Source: Treponema sp. (GTDB lineage Bacteria > Spirochaetota > Spirochaetia > Treponematales > Breznakiellaceae). Taken from it: a DNA stretch of 63,107 nucleotides. The stretch's first letter is position 1; each line of letters begins with the position of its first letter. Below, piece by piece: positions 8,521 through 16,385 of the stretch. Position numbers and translations under genes: made by a program. The DNA is taken from the NCBI GenBank assembly GCA_009784935.1, contig WQXI01000010.1, positions 1 to 63,107 on the forward strand. The letters run 5' to 3'. The notes beneath the pieces are model-generated. The model was given only the letters and a program-made list of their open reading frames with translations. It did no database searches and was not told where the DNA came from.

Positions 8521-9506
8521 AAATAGTTATAAATCAAATAATGACTGTTTCTTCTCCGCCTCATATGTACGGTACTGATACTATCGAATTCCGCATGCGC
8601 GATGTTTTAATTGCGCTTTCTCCAGCTTTTTTTATGGCTCTTTATCATTACGGCGTTCAGGCGTTTTATACAACTGCAATTGCGGTGTTTTCTGCGTTAA
8701 TGGCAGAATATTTGTTTCAGAGGGTTATGAATAAGCCTGTTACAATTAATGATTACAGCGCGGTAATTACCGGAGTTTTAATTAGTTTTAATCTTCCGCC
8801 GGATGTTCCGGTTTGGATTCCCGTTGTAGGAAGCGTTTTTGCTATTATTGTAGTAAAGCAATTGTTCGGCGGACTCGGCTCTAACTTTATCAATCCCGCG
8901 CTTGCGGCAAGAGCGTTTCTTCTTGCGTCATTCCCTTTTCATATGACAAACTGGACATTCGCTCCGGACTCTGTTACAAGCGCGACATATCTTGCTGTTG
9001 TAAAAGGCGATCCGTCTTTTTCGCCGGAGCTTTCTGATTACCTCGCTCTTTTATTCGGCAAAGTCGGCGGATGTCTTGGTGAGACAAGCGCTGTTGCGCT
9101 TCTTATCGGAGGAGTATATTTATTAGTCAGAAGAATAATTAACTGGAGAATACCTGTTTTTTATATAGGAAGCTTTGCGGTTTTTGCGTTTATTTTTGGA
9201 CGGACTGGTTTTTTTGTAAGCGAGAATTTATTGTTCGAAGTTTTAAACGGCGGTTTAATAATGGGCGCGTTCTTTATGGCGACGGATTACGCTACAAGCC
9301 CGATAACGCCTAACGGAAAAATCGTAATGGGTATAGGCTGCGGATTTTTAACAGTCTTTATAAGATTTTTCGGCGGTTATCCGGAAGGCGTAAGTTACGC
9401 GATTATTATTATGAATCTTTTTGTTCCGCTTATCGATAAATATATAAGACCGAGAGTTTACGGCCGCAGTATAATTAAGCACAAGAAAACATGGAGAAAG
9501 TCATGA
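8517..9506 (+). CDS. rnfD: Rnf complex subunit D
   Basis: RnfD (NqrB/RnfD family) is an integral membrane subunit carrying covalently bound FMN and taking part in ion translocation. The 329-aa protein has about nine hydrophobic segments; APDSVTSATYLAVVKG matches the family's flavinylation region, where a Thr carries the FMN, and ATDYATSPITPNGK is the conserved late loop. Start and stop overlap neighbours by ATGA, so translation is coupled to rnfC and rnfG. ApbE, the flavin transferase needed to load FMN, is not in this window. Confidence 0.94.
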   Translation: MKIVINQIMTVSSPPHMYGTDTIEFRMRDVLIALSPAFFMALYHYGVQAFYTTAIAVFSALMAEYLFQRVMNKPVTINDYSAVITGVLISFNLPPDVPVWIPVVGSVFAIIVVKQLFGGLGSNFINPALAARAFLLASFPFHMTNWTFAPDSVTSATYLAVVKGDPSFSPELSDYLALLFGKVGGCLGETSAVALLIGGVYLLVRRIINWRIPVFYIGSFAVFAFIFGRTGFFVSENLLFEVLNGGLIMGAFFMATDYATSPITPNGKIVMGIGCGFLTVFIRFFGGYPEGVSYAIIIMNLFVPLIDKYIRPRVYGRSIIKHKKTWRKS

Positions 9507-10129
9507 GTGCAAAATATATCGTTAAACCAGCTATGACTCTTCTTATTACTGCGGTAATTACCGTGACCGCTTTAAGTTTTGTATACAATCGCACTGAAGA
9601 GCCGATAGAAAGGCAAAAACTCAGAATACAAGAAACTGCAATGAGAGAGGTAATGCCGCGCGCTGCAGAATTCAAAGAGCTAAATATAGAAAATACGGGA
9701 AGCATTACCGCAGTATACGAATGTTTTTACAGCAGCGAGGCTCTGGCTGATAGTGTTTTAATAGGTTATATTGTGTACCTTTCTCCGGAAGGTTACAGCG
9801 GCAAGATTGATCTTGTTGTCGGAGTATCAATAGCAGAAAAAAATATTTCCGGCATGCGGGTTATTCGGCACACAGAGACGCCCGGCTTTGGTGCAAAAGC
9901 TGTGAGAGAAGATTTTTACCGGCGTTTTGACGGCGCTGCTCTTGTGCCTCTGGGAGTTGTCAGGCATTTCCCCGAAGAAAATGAGATACAGGCAATTACA
10001 GGTTCTACTATAACAACAAAAGCTATAACCAATGCAGTCAACGAAGCGATTGAATGGAGCTTGGCGAATTATGAATATATAGAAGATTATGATGATTATG
10101 AATACAGGGCAGACAGGATAGAAGAATGA
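9503..10129 (+). CDS. rnfG: Rnf complex subunit G
   Basis: RnfG is anchored by one N-terminal helix and carries covalent FMN facing the periplasm. The membrane helix is at about residues 8-28, and AITGSTITTKAITNAVNEA near the C-terminus is the S/T-G-x-T flavinylation motif. I place the start at the ATG that overlaps the rnfD stop as ATGA, with GGAGAAAG just upstream, giving 208 aa; an ATG 12 bases earlier is also in frame. The acidic tail (EDYDDYEYRADRIEE) is a local feature. Confidence 0.93.
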   Translation: MSAKYIVKPAMTLLITAVITVTALSFVYNRTEEPIERQKLRIQETAMREVMPRAAEFKELNIENTGSITAVYECFYSSEALADSVLIGYIVYLSPEGYSGKIDLVVGVSIAEKNISGMRVIRHTETPGFGAKAVREDFYRRFDGAALVPLGVVRHFPEENEIQAITGSTITTKAITNAVNEAIEWSLANYEYIEDYDDYEYRADRIEE

Positions 10130-10743
10130 AATACATCGAATTAATTAAAGACGGTATTTTTAATAAGAACCCTGTTTTTGTGCAGGTCTTGGCATTATGT
10201 CCGCTTCTTGCAGTTACGACTTCTGCCGTAAACGCTGTCACTATGGGGCTTGCAACCACTGCGGTTATGATTTGCGCATGTGCGGCTATTTCTGCCGTAA
10301 GAAAATTAATCCCCAACGAAATTAGAATTGCCGCTGCAGTTGTAATAGTTGCGGGATTTGTAACAGTTCTTCAGCTTTTGCTTGACGCGTATGCGCCTCC
10401 TGACATAGTAGCATCACTTGGAATATTTATCCCTCTTATAGTTGTTAATTGTATTCTCTTTGCCCGTATCGAATCATTTGCATCAAAGAATAAAATATTT
10501 GCTTCTATGATTGACGCTTTAGGAATGGGGCTCGGTTTTACTTTAGGTCTCTTTGTTATCGGCGTAATACGAGAATTTTTCGGAAGCGGTTCTGTTTTTG
10601 GCATCGAGCTTTTACACGATGAAAATGCGCATGTGCTTATAATGGTTCTGCCTCCCGGCGCTTTCTTTACGCTCGGCGCAATTATTATGATACGCAAACA
10701 GATCCGTGATGTAAGGCTCAGAAGAAAGAAGGCAGGCAGATAA
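10126..10743 (+). CDS. rnfE: Rnf complex subunit E
   Basis: RnfE is one of two homologous integral membrane subunits (RnfA/RnfE, NqrD/NqrE family) that form the central ion and electron path with a buried iron-sulfur site. The 205-aa protein has six predicted helices. Visible conserved points: FVQVLALCPLLAVTTSA with a Cys in the first helix, FIPLIVVNCILFARIESFA with the second Cys in the N-C motif, and DALGMGLGFTLGLFVIG. It starts in an ATGA overlap with rnfG and ends 1 base into the rnfA start (TAATG), consistent with tight translational coupling. Confidence 0.94.
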   Translation: MKYIELIKDGIFNKNPVFVQVLALCPLLAVTTSAVNAVTMGLATTAVMICACAAISAVRKLIPNEIRIAAAVVIVAGFVTVLQLLLDAYAPPDIVASLGIFIPLIVVNCILFARIESFASKNKIFASMIDALGMGLGFTLGLFVIGVIREFFGSGSVFGIELLHDENAHVLIMVLPPGAFFTLGAIIMIRKQIRDVRLRRKKAGR

Positions 10744-11333
10744 TGGAATTATTTTTTATATTTATCGGAGCGGCTTTAATAAATAACTATGTTTTGGTTC
10801 AGTTTTTGGGAATGTGTCCGTATTTTGGCGTGTCAAAAAAAACGGAGACTGCTCTTGGCATGGGTTTTGCCGTAATGTTCGTTATGATGCTTTCATCAGC
10901 TATTACATTTCTTTTTTATGAATATGTTTTGGTACCGTTAAACATTACTTATCTGCGTACAGTTGTATTTATTCTGATTATTGCGTCAATCGTACAGTTT
11001 GTCGAAGTATTCATGAAAAAAATGTTAACCAGTCTTTATGCAATGCTCGGCGTTTATCTTCCATTAATTACTACTAACTGTGCAATATTCGGCGTTGCGC
11101 TGATTAATATACAAAACAGATACTCAATAGAGGGGTATTCGTTTATTGATTCGATCGTAAGCAGTTTTGGCGCCGGAGCTGGTTTTACTCTTGCTATGCT
11201 GCTGCTTGCAGGTATCCGTGAAAAGTACGAAAACAATCCTGATGTTCCAGAAATTTTTAACGGGTTTCCGCTTGCATTATTTTCTGCGGGACTTATGAGT
11301 ATCGCGTTTATGGGATTTTTGGGGCTTATATGA
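10743..11333 (+). CDS. rnfA: Rnf complex subunit A
   Basis: RnfA pairs with RnfE in the membrane core. The 196-aa protein has six hydrophobic helices, NNYVLVQFLGMCPYFGVSKK in helix 1 and YLPLITTNCAIFGVALIN in helix 4, each contributing a Cys to the intramembrane iron-sulfur centre known in this family, and SFGAGAGFTLAMLLLAGIRE. The gene begins within the stop of rnfE and overlaps rnfB by 4 bases. Order C-D-G-E-A-B is the clostridial/Thermotoga arrangement, not the A-B-C-D-G-E order of proteobacteria. Confidence 0.95.
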   Translation: MELFFIFIGAALINNYVLVQFLGMCPYFGVSKKTETALGMGFAVMFVMMLSSAITFLFYEYVLVPLNITYLRTVVFILIIASIVQFVEVFMKKMLTSLYAMLGVYLPLITTNCAIFGVALINIQNRYSIEGYSFIDSIVSSFGAGAGFTLAMLLLAGIREKYENNPDVPEIFNGFPLALFSAGLMSIAFMGFLGLI

Positions 11334-12142
11334 TAGAAGGAATAATGATAGAAAATATTTTGTTTCCTGTTATCTGTGTCGGAGGACTCGCTCTTGTTTT
11401 TGGAGTTATTCTTGGTTTTTCTGCCAAAAAATTTGCTGTAGAATCTGATCCAAAGGTAGATAAAATAATAAACGTACTGCCCGGTGCAAATTGCGGCGGC
11501 TGCGGGTATCCCGGCTGTACTGTTTTTGCCGAACGTGTTGTAACAGGCGAAGCAAATTATAGAGGCTGTCCTCCCGGCGGCTCTTCCGCTGCAATCGAAA
11601 TTGCAAGAGAAATGGGAATTGACGCAGCGCCGACAAACAGAAAAATTGCATTTATAAAATGCAACGGAACAAATGACAATATAAAAAGAAACTATATTTA
11701 TGACGGTCCAAAAAGCTGTGTATCGGCTTCTCAGCTTGCGACAGGCGGAAACAAAACCTGTACGTACAGCTGCATAGGGCTTGAGAGCTGTAAAAATGCC
11801 TGTCCTTTTAATGCAATAAAAATGATAGACAGCATTGCGGTTGTTATAAACGAAAAATGCACTGCCTGCGGAAAATGCATAAAGGTATGCCCAATGAAGC
11901 TGATAGAAATCGTACCCGAAAAAAGCAAGGTACGCGTTTTGTGCAACTCACGGGACAAAGCAAAACTTGTAAGAGAAAGCTGCCGCGCCGGATGTTTTGG
12001 CTGCACTCTCTGCCAAAAAGTTTGCAAAGAGGGTGCAATAACTGTTGCAGATAACATCGCGCATATAGATTACGATAAATGCACGCTGTGTATGGAATGT
12101 ATCGATAAATGCCCGTCAAAAGCAATCAAACTGATGAATTAA
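11330..12142 (+). CDS. rnfB: Rnf complex subunit B (multi-cluster ferredoxin)
   Basis: RnfB receives electrons from ferredoxin. An N-terminal membrane helix (about residues 8-28) is followed by the four-cysteine Fe-S domain NCGGCGYPGCTVFAE...CPPGG and then several ferredoxin-type sites: CIGLESCKNACPFNAIK, CTACGKCIKVCP, CFGCTLCQKVCKEGA and CTLCMECIDKCPSKAIK. The 270-aa length fits. The start overlaps the rnfA stop (ATGA); a second ATG six codons later is also possible. The 3' end overlaps the convergent MFS gene by 17 bp, so no intergenic terminator fits between them. Confidence 0.95.
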   Translation: MIEGIMIENILFPVICVGGLALVFGVILGFSAKKFAVESDPKVDKIINVLPGANCGGCGYPGCTVFAERVVTGEANYRGCPPGGSSAAIEIAREMGIDAAPTNRKIAFIKCNGTNDNIKRNYIYDGPKSCVSASQLATGGNKTCTYSCIGLESCKNACPFNAIKMIDSIAVVINEKCTACGKCIKVCPMKLIEIVPEKSKVRVLCNSRDKAKLVRESCRAGCFGCTLCQKVCKEGAITVADNIAHIDYDKCTLCMECIDKCPSKAIKLMN

Positions 12143-13373
12143 ATTCTTCGCTCTTTTTAATTGTTGCGGCAAAAATACTGCTGATTAATCCAAGCGCGGC
12201 AGACATTGTAAAGAGCGCTTCGATACCGGCTGTTTTCCAAATCCAGCCGCCTAAAAGGGCAATAGAAACGCTGAAAATATGATTTACTGAGATACCTGTA
12301 GAAAGCGTTGCGGTAATTTCTTCTCTGTCAGAAGAAATCCGCTGAACATATACATTGTTTGCCATGCTTGCTACAGAAAGAACCTGATCCAAAACAAAGT
12401 TACAGCATATTACAATAAACGCAACAGCGGGTATAAATAATCTGTGCGAAAAGCCGTACAACAGGCAGACAAAAACCAAAATGATAGTATCGCCTATCAT
12501 TACTTTTTTATATCCGATTTTATCGATGAGTCTGCCGATTAACGGACTGCAGAACATAACAAATACAGAACAAATAGCCAATAAAAGCGCCATCGTAGAA
12601 GGATCTGTCATGTACTCGCGGACAAGAACATACGGCGCAAAAGTTAAAAAGATTTGTTTGCGTGAGCCGTAAAAGACTTCCATTATATAATACTTTGTAA
12701 ACTTCTTAGCAAAATAAAAACGCTGCCTTGGCGCTTTAAGCGTAGTTTCTTTGAGCGCGGCGGCGACAAGAGCCGCAGTAGTCATTAGAGCCGCAGCAAT
12801 ACCAAAAACAATTCTGTATCCGATAATATCTATTCTGGAATATCCATATTTATCCAAAAAGAAAAAGATCCCTGTGACAAGAAGAAGCCCTATAATAGTA
12901 CCCAGCTGTCCTATCGAAGTTGTTATCCCAAGGGAGGCTCCCGACTTTTCCCGTTTGGCAAGATCCATTGCGATAGTACTTCGTACAGGCATAATGATAT
13001 GCTCGCCTGTACTGAACAAAACCATAAATATTACGACAAAGATTTTTGTCATAAAAAATTCAGAACTGCTTGTGAGTAAAAGCCCTGCCATTCCGCCTGA
13101 CATCAGAGCAAGGCCGATTTTAAAAACTTTACTGTCCGCGAATCTGTACATTAAAGCAAGAATAAAAATTAATAAAAGACCGGGCAGTTCCCTGAATGCG
13201 TCAACGATTCCGCGTTCAAATTCATCGATATTAATAATCTCTGATAAATAATTATTCTGCACTCCATGCTTCATTCCAATTGCAATCCCGAATATGACAA
13301 GAACGCTTAAAAAACGTGCAATCTTTGCGTTTGGGAGGTAAATATTATCAAGGAATGCAGGCCGCTCTTTCAT
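12126..13373 (-). CDS. MFS permease, substrate unknown
   Basis: A 415-aa protein with about twelve hydrophobic helices and a central basic loop (EKSGASLGITTSIGQLGTII in the first half, GRLIDKIGYKKVMIGD as the typical loop between helices 8 and 9) belongs to the major facilitator superfamily. It should export or import a small solute across the inner membrane; nothing shows the substrate. Its 3' end overlaps rnfB by 17 bp in convergent orientation. A TATACT lies 8 bases before the start and no ribosome-binding site is evident. Confidence 0.8.
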   Translation of the reverse strand: MKERPAFLDNIYLPNAKIARFLSVLVIFGIAIGMKHGVQNNYLSEIINIDEFERGIVDAFRELPGLLLIFILALMYRFADSKVFKIGLALMSGGMAGLLLTSSSEFFMTKIFVVIFMVLFSTGEHIIMPVRSTIAMDLAKREKSGASLGITTSIGQLGTIIGLLLVTGIFFFLDKYGYSRIDIIGYRIVFGIAAALMTTAALVAAALKETTLKAPRQRFYFAKKFTKYYIMEVFYGSRKQIFLTFAPYVLVREYMTDPSTMALLLAICSVFVMFCSPLIGRLIDKIGYKKVMIGDTIILVFVCLLYGFSHRLFIPAVAFIVICCNFVLDQVLSVASMANNVYVQRISSDREEITATLSTGISVNHIFSVSIALLGGWIWKTAGIEALFTMSAALGLISSIFAATIKKSEEFNSSV

Positions 13374-13415
13374 AATTTTTTAGTATACAGTAAAATAAAA
13401 CAAAGGACTAGGAAC

Positions 13416-13965
13416 ATGTATGATATTGCCGTTATAGGGCTCGGACCGGCTGGCGCTACATTTGTCAGGTTGTTAAAAAAAAATTACAAAGTCATACAGC
13501 TGGACAATTTCTAAGGATAATTGTTTTGTCATAGGAGGGGCTTTTCCTTCCAAAGACAGCGTCAAAAGATTTGAAGCGCTTAAGCGAAAAATTAAAGGCA
13601 AAGGTATTTCGTTTGGCAAATTAATAAAGAGAGAAGGATGTTTTGTATATTTAAACAAAGGGTATTTAAATACATGTACAGGAAAAAGAGGCGTTTATTT
13701 AATCGGAGAAGCCGCAGGTATGATTAGTCCAAGTTCGCTGGAAGGAATAAGTTATTCGATGGAAAGCGCGAGGATACTAGCCGAAGTCATTAATAAAGAT
13801 TTAAAAAATATTGCAAATATTACAAACAGGTATTTTATTAAAACTCTCGGGATCAGAAAAAAATTATTTTTAAAAATATTTAAAATGCCTTTTATGTATA
13901 ATAAATTTCTTAGAAAACTAGTGATGAAAAGCGGAATTAAAGCAATCAAGAAAATTCCTCGCTAG
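13416..13965 (+). pseudogene. FAD-dependent oxidoreductase remnant with internal deletion and frameshift
   Basis: The 5' piece encodes MYDIAVIGLGPAGATFVRLL, a complete GxGPAG dinucleotide-binding start, and hits a stop after 32 codons. The C-terminal part resumes in another frame: the +1-frame text SYSWTISKDNCFVIGGAF, then GVYLIGEAAGMISPSSLEG, matches the middle and FAD-contact (G-E/D-A-A-G) parts of geranylgeranyl-reductase-like flavoproteins, ending KSGIKAIKKIPR. The frames meet at a run of nine A bases (about 13475-13483). Most of the N-terminal and substrate domain, probably more than 100 codons, is missing. The gene is dead; its 3' end overlaps miaA by 4 bases. Confidence 0.75.
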
Positions 13966-14975
13966 AATAAGCGCTGTGTGAACTCTTCTTGGATCAATTC
14001 CGCTGTTTCTTTCTCGCCTTGTTCGCACTCAATCCACTTAACATCAGGTATCCCCGCAAAAAAAGTAATCTGCCGTTTTGCATAACGTCTGCTGTTCTGT
14101 GCGATTAATGCTTGTACCCCGTCAATGTCCTGTGAAAGCCGCCATTTAGATGAACTGTCCGCAGGGTCAGGATCTTCTATAAAAAACTCGCGGTAGCCGA
14201 TAGCGCGTAGACCCGGATCATCCGGCGTATAACCTTTTTCGTAAAGCGAGCGGACTTCGGCGGGCAGTCCGCTTTTAAACATTTCGGCGCAGCGAAAATT
14301 AATTCTGCGGTAGAGTTCTTCTCTTTGACGGGAGAGTCCGATGATAGTAAAAGAAAAATCGCCGTTGTTGCCGCTGCTGCCGCCTTCGGCGCTATCGCCG
14401 ACGGTGTTAGAGTTAGCCTTGAACGCAGAAAGCGGACTGCCGCAAGAGCGGAATACTTCCAGCGCGCGCAATAAGCGGTACTCGTCATTTATGTGAATAC
14501 GCTGTGCGCTTACAGGATCGCATGCTGACAATTCATCCATCAGCGCAGAAGCGCCTTTTTCTGCAAGTTCACGTTTTAATAACGCGCGTATTTCAATGTT
14601 AGAAGGAGGCGCTTCGCTTAAACCCATAATTAAATTTTTTAAATAGAACCCTGTTCCGCCTGAAACAACAGGAAGTTTTCCGCGCGAAGCAATTTCTGCG
14701 CAGGCTTCCCCTGCAAGCCGGACAAAATCGCCGGCATTAAACTGCTGTGAAGGATCGCAAATATCAATTAAATGGTGCGGAAGAATAGCGCGCTCTTCTG
14801 CCGAAGGCTTTGCAGTTCCTATATCCATGCCGCGGTAAACTTGCATTGAGTCGGCAGACACAACCTCAGCTTTGTCTTTAAAGAGTTCCAAGAGAATTTT
14901 TGTTTTACCCGAAGCTGTAGGTCCAAAGAGAATTAAAACCGGGGTTCGTTCAGTCTTTGATGAGCCGGTTTTCAT
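13962..14975 (-). CDS. miaA: tRNA dimethylallyltransferase
   Basis: MiaA transfers dimethylallyl to A37 of tRNAs that read UNN codons. Seen: P-loop LFGPTASGKTKIL near residue 16, the substrate motif DSMQVYRGMDIGTAKPS near 43, HHLIDICDPSQQFNAGDF, GGTGFYLKNLIMGL and GYREFFI. The protein is 337 aa, slightly longer than usual because of a low-complexity Ser/Gly/Asn insert (GDSAEGGSSGNNGD) near residues 215-230. It lies 15 bp downstream of the omega-subunit gene and is probably its operon partner. Confidence 0.95.
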   Translation of the reverse strand: MKTGSSKTERTPVLILFGPTASGKTKILLELFKDKAEVVSADSMQVYRGMDIGTAKPSAEERAILPHHLIDICDPSQQFNAGDFVRLAGEACAEIASRGKLPVVSGGTGFYLKNLIMGLSEAPPSNIEIRALLKRELAEKGASALMDELSACDPVSAQRIHINDEYRLLRALEVFRSCGSPLSAFKANSNTVGDSAEGGSSGNNGDFSFTIIGLSRQREELYRRINFRCAEMFKSGLPAEVRSLYEKGYTPDDPGLRAIGYREFFIEDPDPADSSSKWRLSQDIDGVQALIAQNSRRYAKRQITFFAGIPDVKWIECEQGEKETAELIQEEFTQRLF

Positions 14976-14990
14976 TTAAATAAAAACGGA

Positions 14991-15188
14991 TTATTCGGCT
15001 TCCAGACGGAATTGGACTTCTTTTGTAAAAACCTGTAGTGCGGCAAGGGCTACCATTTTACCGTCCCAATCGTCTTTTTCATCTTTTTCCATAACCGAAG
15101 AAAGCTGATAAGCTCTGCGTGAGGCAGCCGTGGTTACTTCGTACATATTGTCATCGTATTCGATGAGTTCTTTTAAAGGAAATATCAT
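14991..15188 (-). CDS. rpoZ: RNA polymerase omega subunit
   Basis: A 65-aa protein beginning MIFPLKELIEYDDNMYEVTT and containing AASRRAYQLS and KMVALAALQVFTKEVQFRLE. The arrangement of the central A-x-R-R-A-x-Q/E helix and the K-x-V-x-x-A-L segment fits the omega family, which stabilises beta-prime in RNA polymerase. It is short, as in other spirochaetes. It precedes miaA in the same orientation. The call rests on motif arrangement and neighbourhood, not on full-length similarity. Confidence 0.72.
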   Translation of the reverse strand: MIFPLKELIEYDDNMYEVTTAASRRAYQLSSVMEKDEKDDWDGKMVALAALQVFTKEVQFRLEAE

Positions 15189-15257
15189 AGCTTCACCTTA
15201 TCAAAATTATAAACCCTTGTCTAGCCCCATAAGGCAATGCAAGCTGCGCTCCTGTCT

Positions 15258-15300
15258 TCTCCGTGTTCTTTGCGCCTCTGTGCCTTTGTGTGAGACTCTT
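15258..15300. repeat. CTCTGTG-family dispersed repeat, copy 2
   Basis: Between rpoZ and the HAD gene the text reads CTCCGTGTTCTTTGC, then CCTCTGTGCCTTTGTGTGA, the same words found at six other places in the window. No coding role is seen here. Confidence 0.7.
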
Positions 15301-15309
15301 TCTGGAATC

Positions 15310-16179
15310 CTACAAAAACGTCTTTTCCAGATACTGCGCCAGCCCTTCTTCCGTGTTTGGAGCATAAATCAAGTCAGCCGCATCACGTATTTTTTCTCTC
15401 GCATTAGCGGGAACGCATGCAAAGCCTGCTATATTAAACATTGGCAAATCATTTTCTTCGTCGCCGAATGCAATTACTTCATGCTGTTTTAAGCCCCTGT
15501 GTTCCATAGCTATCCGTAAACCTTCACCCTTAGAAACCCCTGCGTTTATAACTTCCAAAAAAGTCGGATAACTGCGCATTACATTAATCGAATCCCCAAA
15601 GCGTTCGTTCATCCTTTGACAGATCTCATTATGAAGCGAAGGGTCTGCGATAAACATTCCTTTAATACAGCCGTTAACAGGCAGCGCCGCAACATTTTTT
15701 AAATCTTTTATTACAGGGGTTATACCTGTGTGCTTAAAATAATATTCCGCTTCTTCGCCGTAATTTTCTATTAATAATGTTTCCCATATTTGCTTTGGAT
15801 CTTTTTCTCCAGTGTCAGGCGAAATCCCTGCCGGCAGATAAACCTGATAGTGAACTTTCAGCTCGCGGGCAACATCTGCACCAAAATCGACTACTTCCAT
15901 ATTTATACAATTTGTATGAAGTATTTTGCCGCAAGGAACATCTGCCACTTCTGCGCCGTTAAAAAAAACCATAGGACCTTCGGCTCCGATTGCACTGCGG
16001 TATTTTTCTGACGCTTCGATTGCTCTTCCTGTCGAAATCATTATTTGTATGCCGCGATCAACCAGCTTTCTTAAACAGCTTCTTGTACGAGCGCCCAGTA
16101 TCCCGTTCGGAAGCAAAGTAGTTCCGTCAAGATCGATTGCTAGAGCTTTTATTTGTTTGGACTCAAAAATTCTTGCCAC
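15310..16179 (-). CDS. HAD-superfamily Cof-type sugar/nucleotide phosphatase
   Basis: Motif I IDLDGTTLLP (both aspartates present), motif II MISTGRAIEA, a Lys in the KGEGLRIAMEHRGL helix (motif III) and motif IV FGDEENDLPMFNIAG define a Cof/YbiV-type HAD hydrolase with a C2 cap between motifs II and III. These act on phosphosugars, flavin or pyridoxal phosphates; the substrate is unknown. I choose the GTG start (VARIFESKQIK) because AGAGGG lies 6 bases upstream and because the likely promoter -10 overlaps the upstream ATG, which would leave that ATG outside the transcript. Length 289 aa. Confidence 0.85.
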   Translation of the reverse strand: MARIFESKQIKALAIDLDGTTLLPNGILGARTRSCLRKLVDRGIQIMISTGRAIEASEKYRSAIGAEGPMVFFNGAEVADVPCGKILHTNCINMEVVDFGADVARELKVHYQVYLPAGISPDTGEKDPKQIWETLLIENYGEEAEYYFKHTGITPVIKDLKNVAALPVNGCIKGMFIADPSLHNEICQRMNERFGDSINVMRSYPTFLEVINAGVSKGEGLRIAMEHRGLKQHEVIAFGDEENDLPMFNIAGFACVPANAREKIRDAADLIYAPNTEEGLAQYLEKTFL

Positions 16180-16197
16180 TTTTATCCCTCTGCTACC

Positions 16198-16226
16198 AGT
16201 ATACAACTTTATATAACCTAGGTTAA
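16198..16226 (-). promoter_or_regulatory. Promoter of HAD gene with overlapping 12-bp palindrome
   Basis: On the minus strand TTAACC (-35, 16221-16226) is followed after 17 bp by TATACT (-10, 16198-16203). The perfect palindrome TAACCTAGGTTA (16214-16225) covers the -35 and looks like an operator. Confidence 0.5.
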
Positions 16227-16251
16227 TATAGTAATATATTTATTTGATTAA

Positions 16252-16367
16252 GAAATGTACGCCCAATTAATTTGCAAAGGGGTGTCGGTGGTAAAAGTGC
16301 CATGCGCAGTCATGGTGCTTTTTACCAGCCGACAGGACCCCATTAGACACTTTTAGGCGTACATTTC
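16252..16367 (+). ncRNA. Nested-stem structured RNA element upstream of the KDG kinase, class unknown
   Basis: The outer stem is a perfect 12-bp pairing of GAAATGTACGCC (16252-16263) with GGCGTACATTTC (16356-16367). Inside, after a loose 15-nt strand on one side and 14 nt on the other, a long hairpin stacks GGGG (16279-16282) with CCCC (16338-16341) over a GGA bulge, TGTCGG with CCGACA, and GGTAAAAGTGCCATG (16290-16304) with its mate 16311-16326, closing on the loop CGCAGT. The last stem needs two adjacent G-U pairs, which points to RNA. The element ends 9 bases before the GGAG site of the kinase gene. It lacks a terminal U run. It could be a translational riboswitch, a small RNA, or a palindromic mobile repeat; it fits no riboswitch consensus I know. 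Confidence 0.6.
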
Positions 16368-16385
16368 GGTAATTGCGGAGTATTT

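Noticed and set aside
16180-16206. Upstream ATG as start of the HAD phosphatase
   Set aside because: It overlaps the -10 box and has no ribosome site; the GTG has AGAGGG at proper distance.
16252-16367. SRP (4.5S) or 6S RNA
   Set aside because: No conserved SRP domain-IV loop (GGAA tetraloop with flanking bulges) and the length and bubble pattern do not match 6S RNA; also no promoter-like internal bubble.
16252-16367. Intrinsic terminator of the upstream region
   Set aside because: No run of U follows the outer stem, and the HAD gene upstream is on the other strand.
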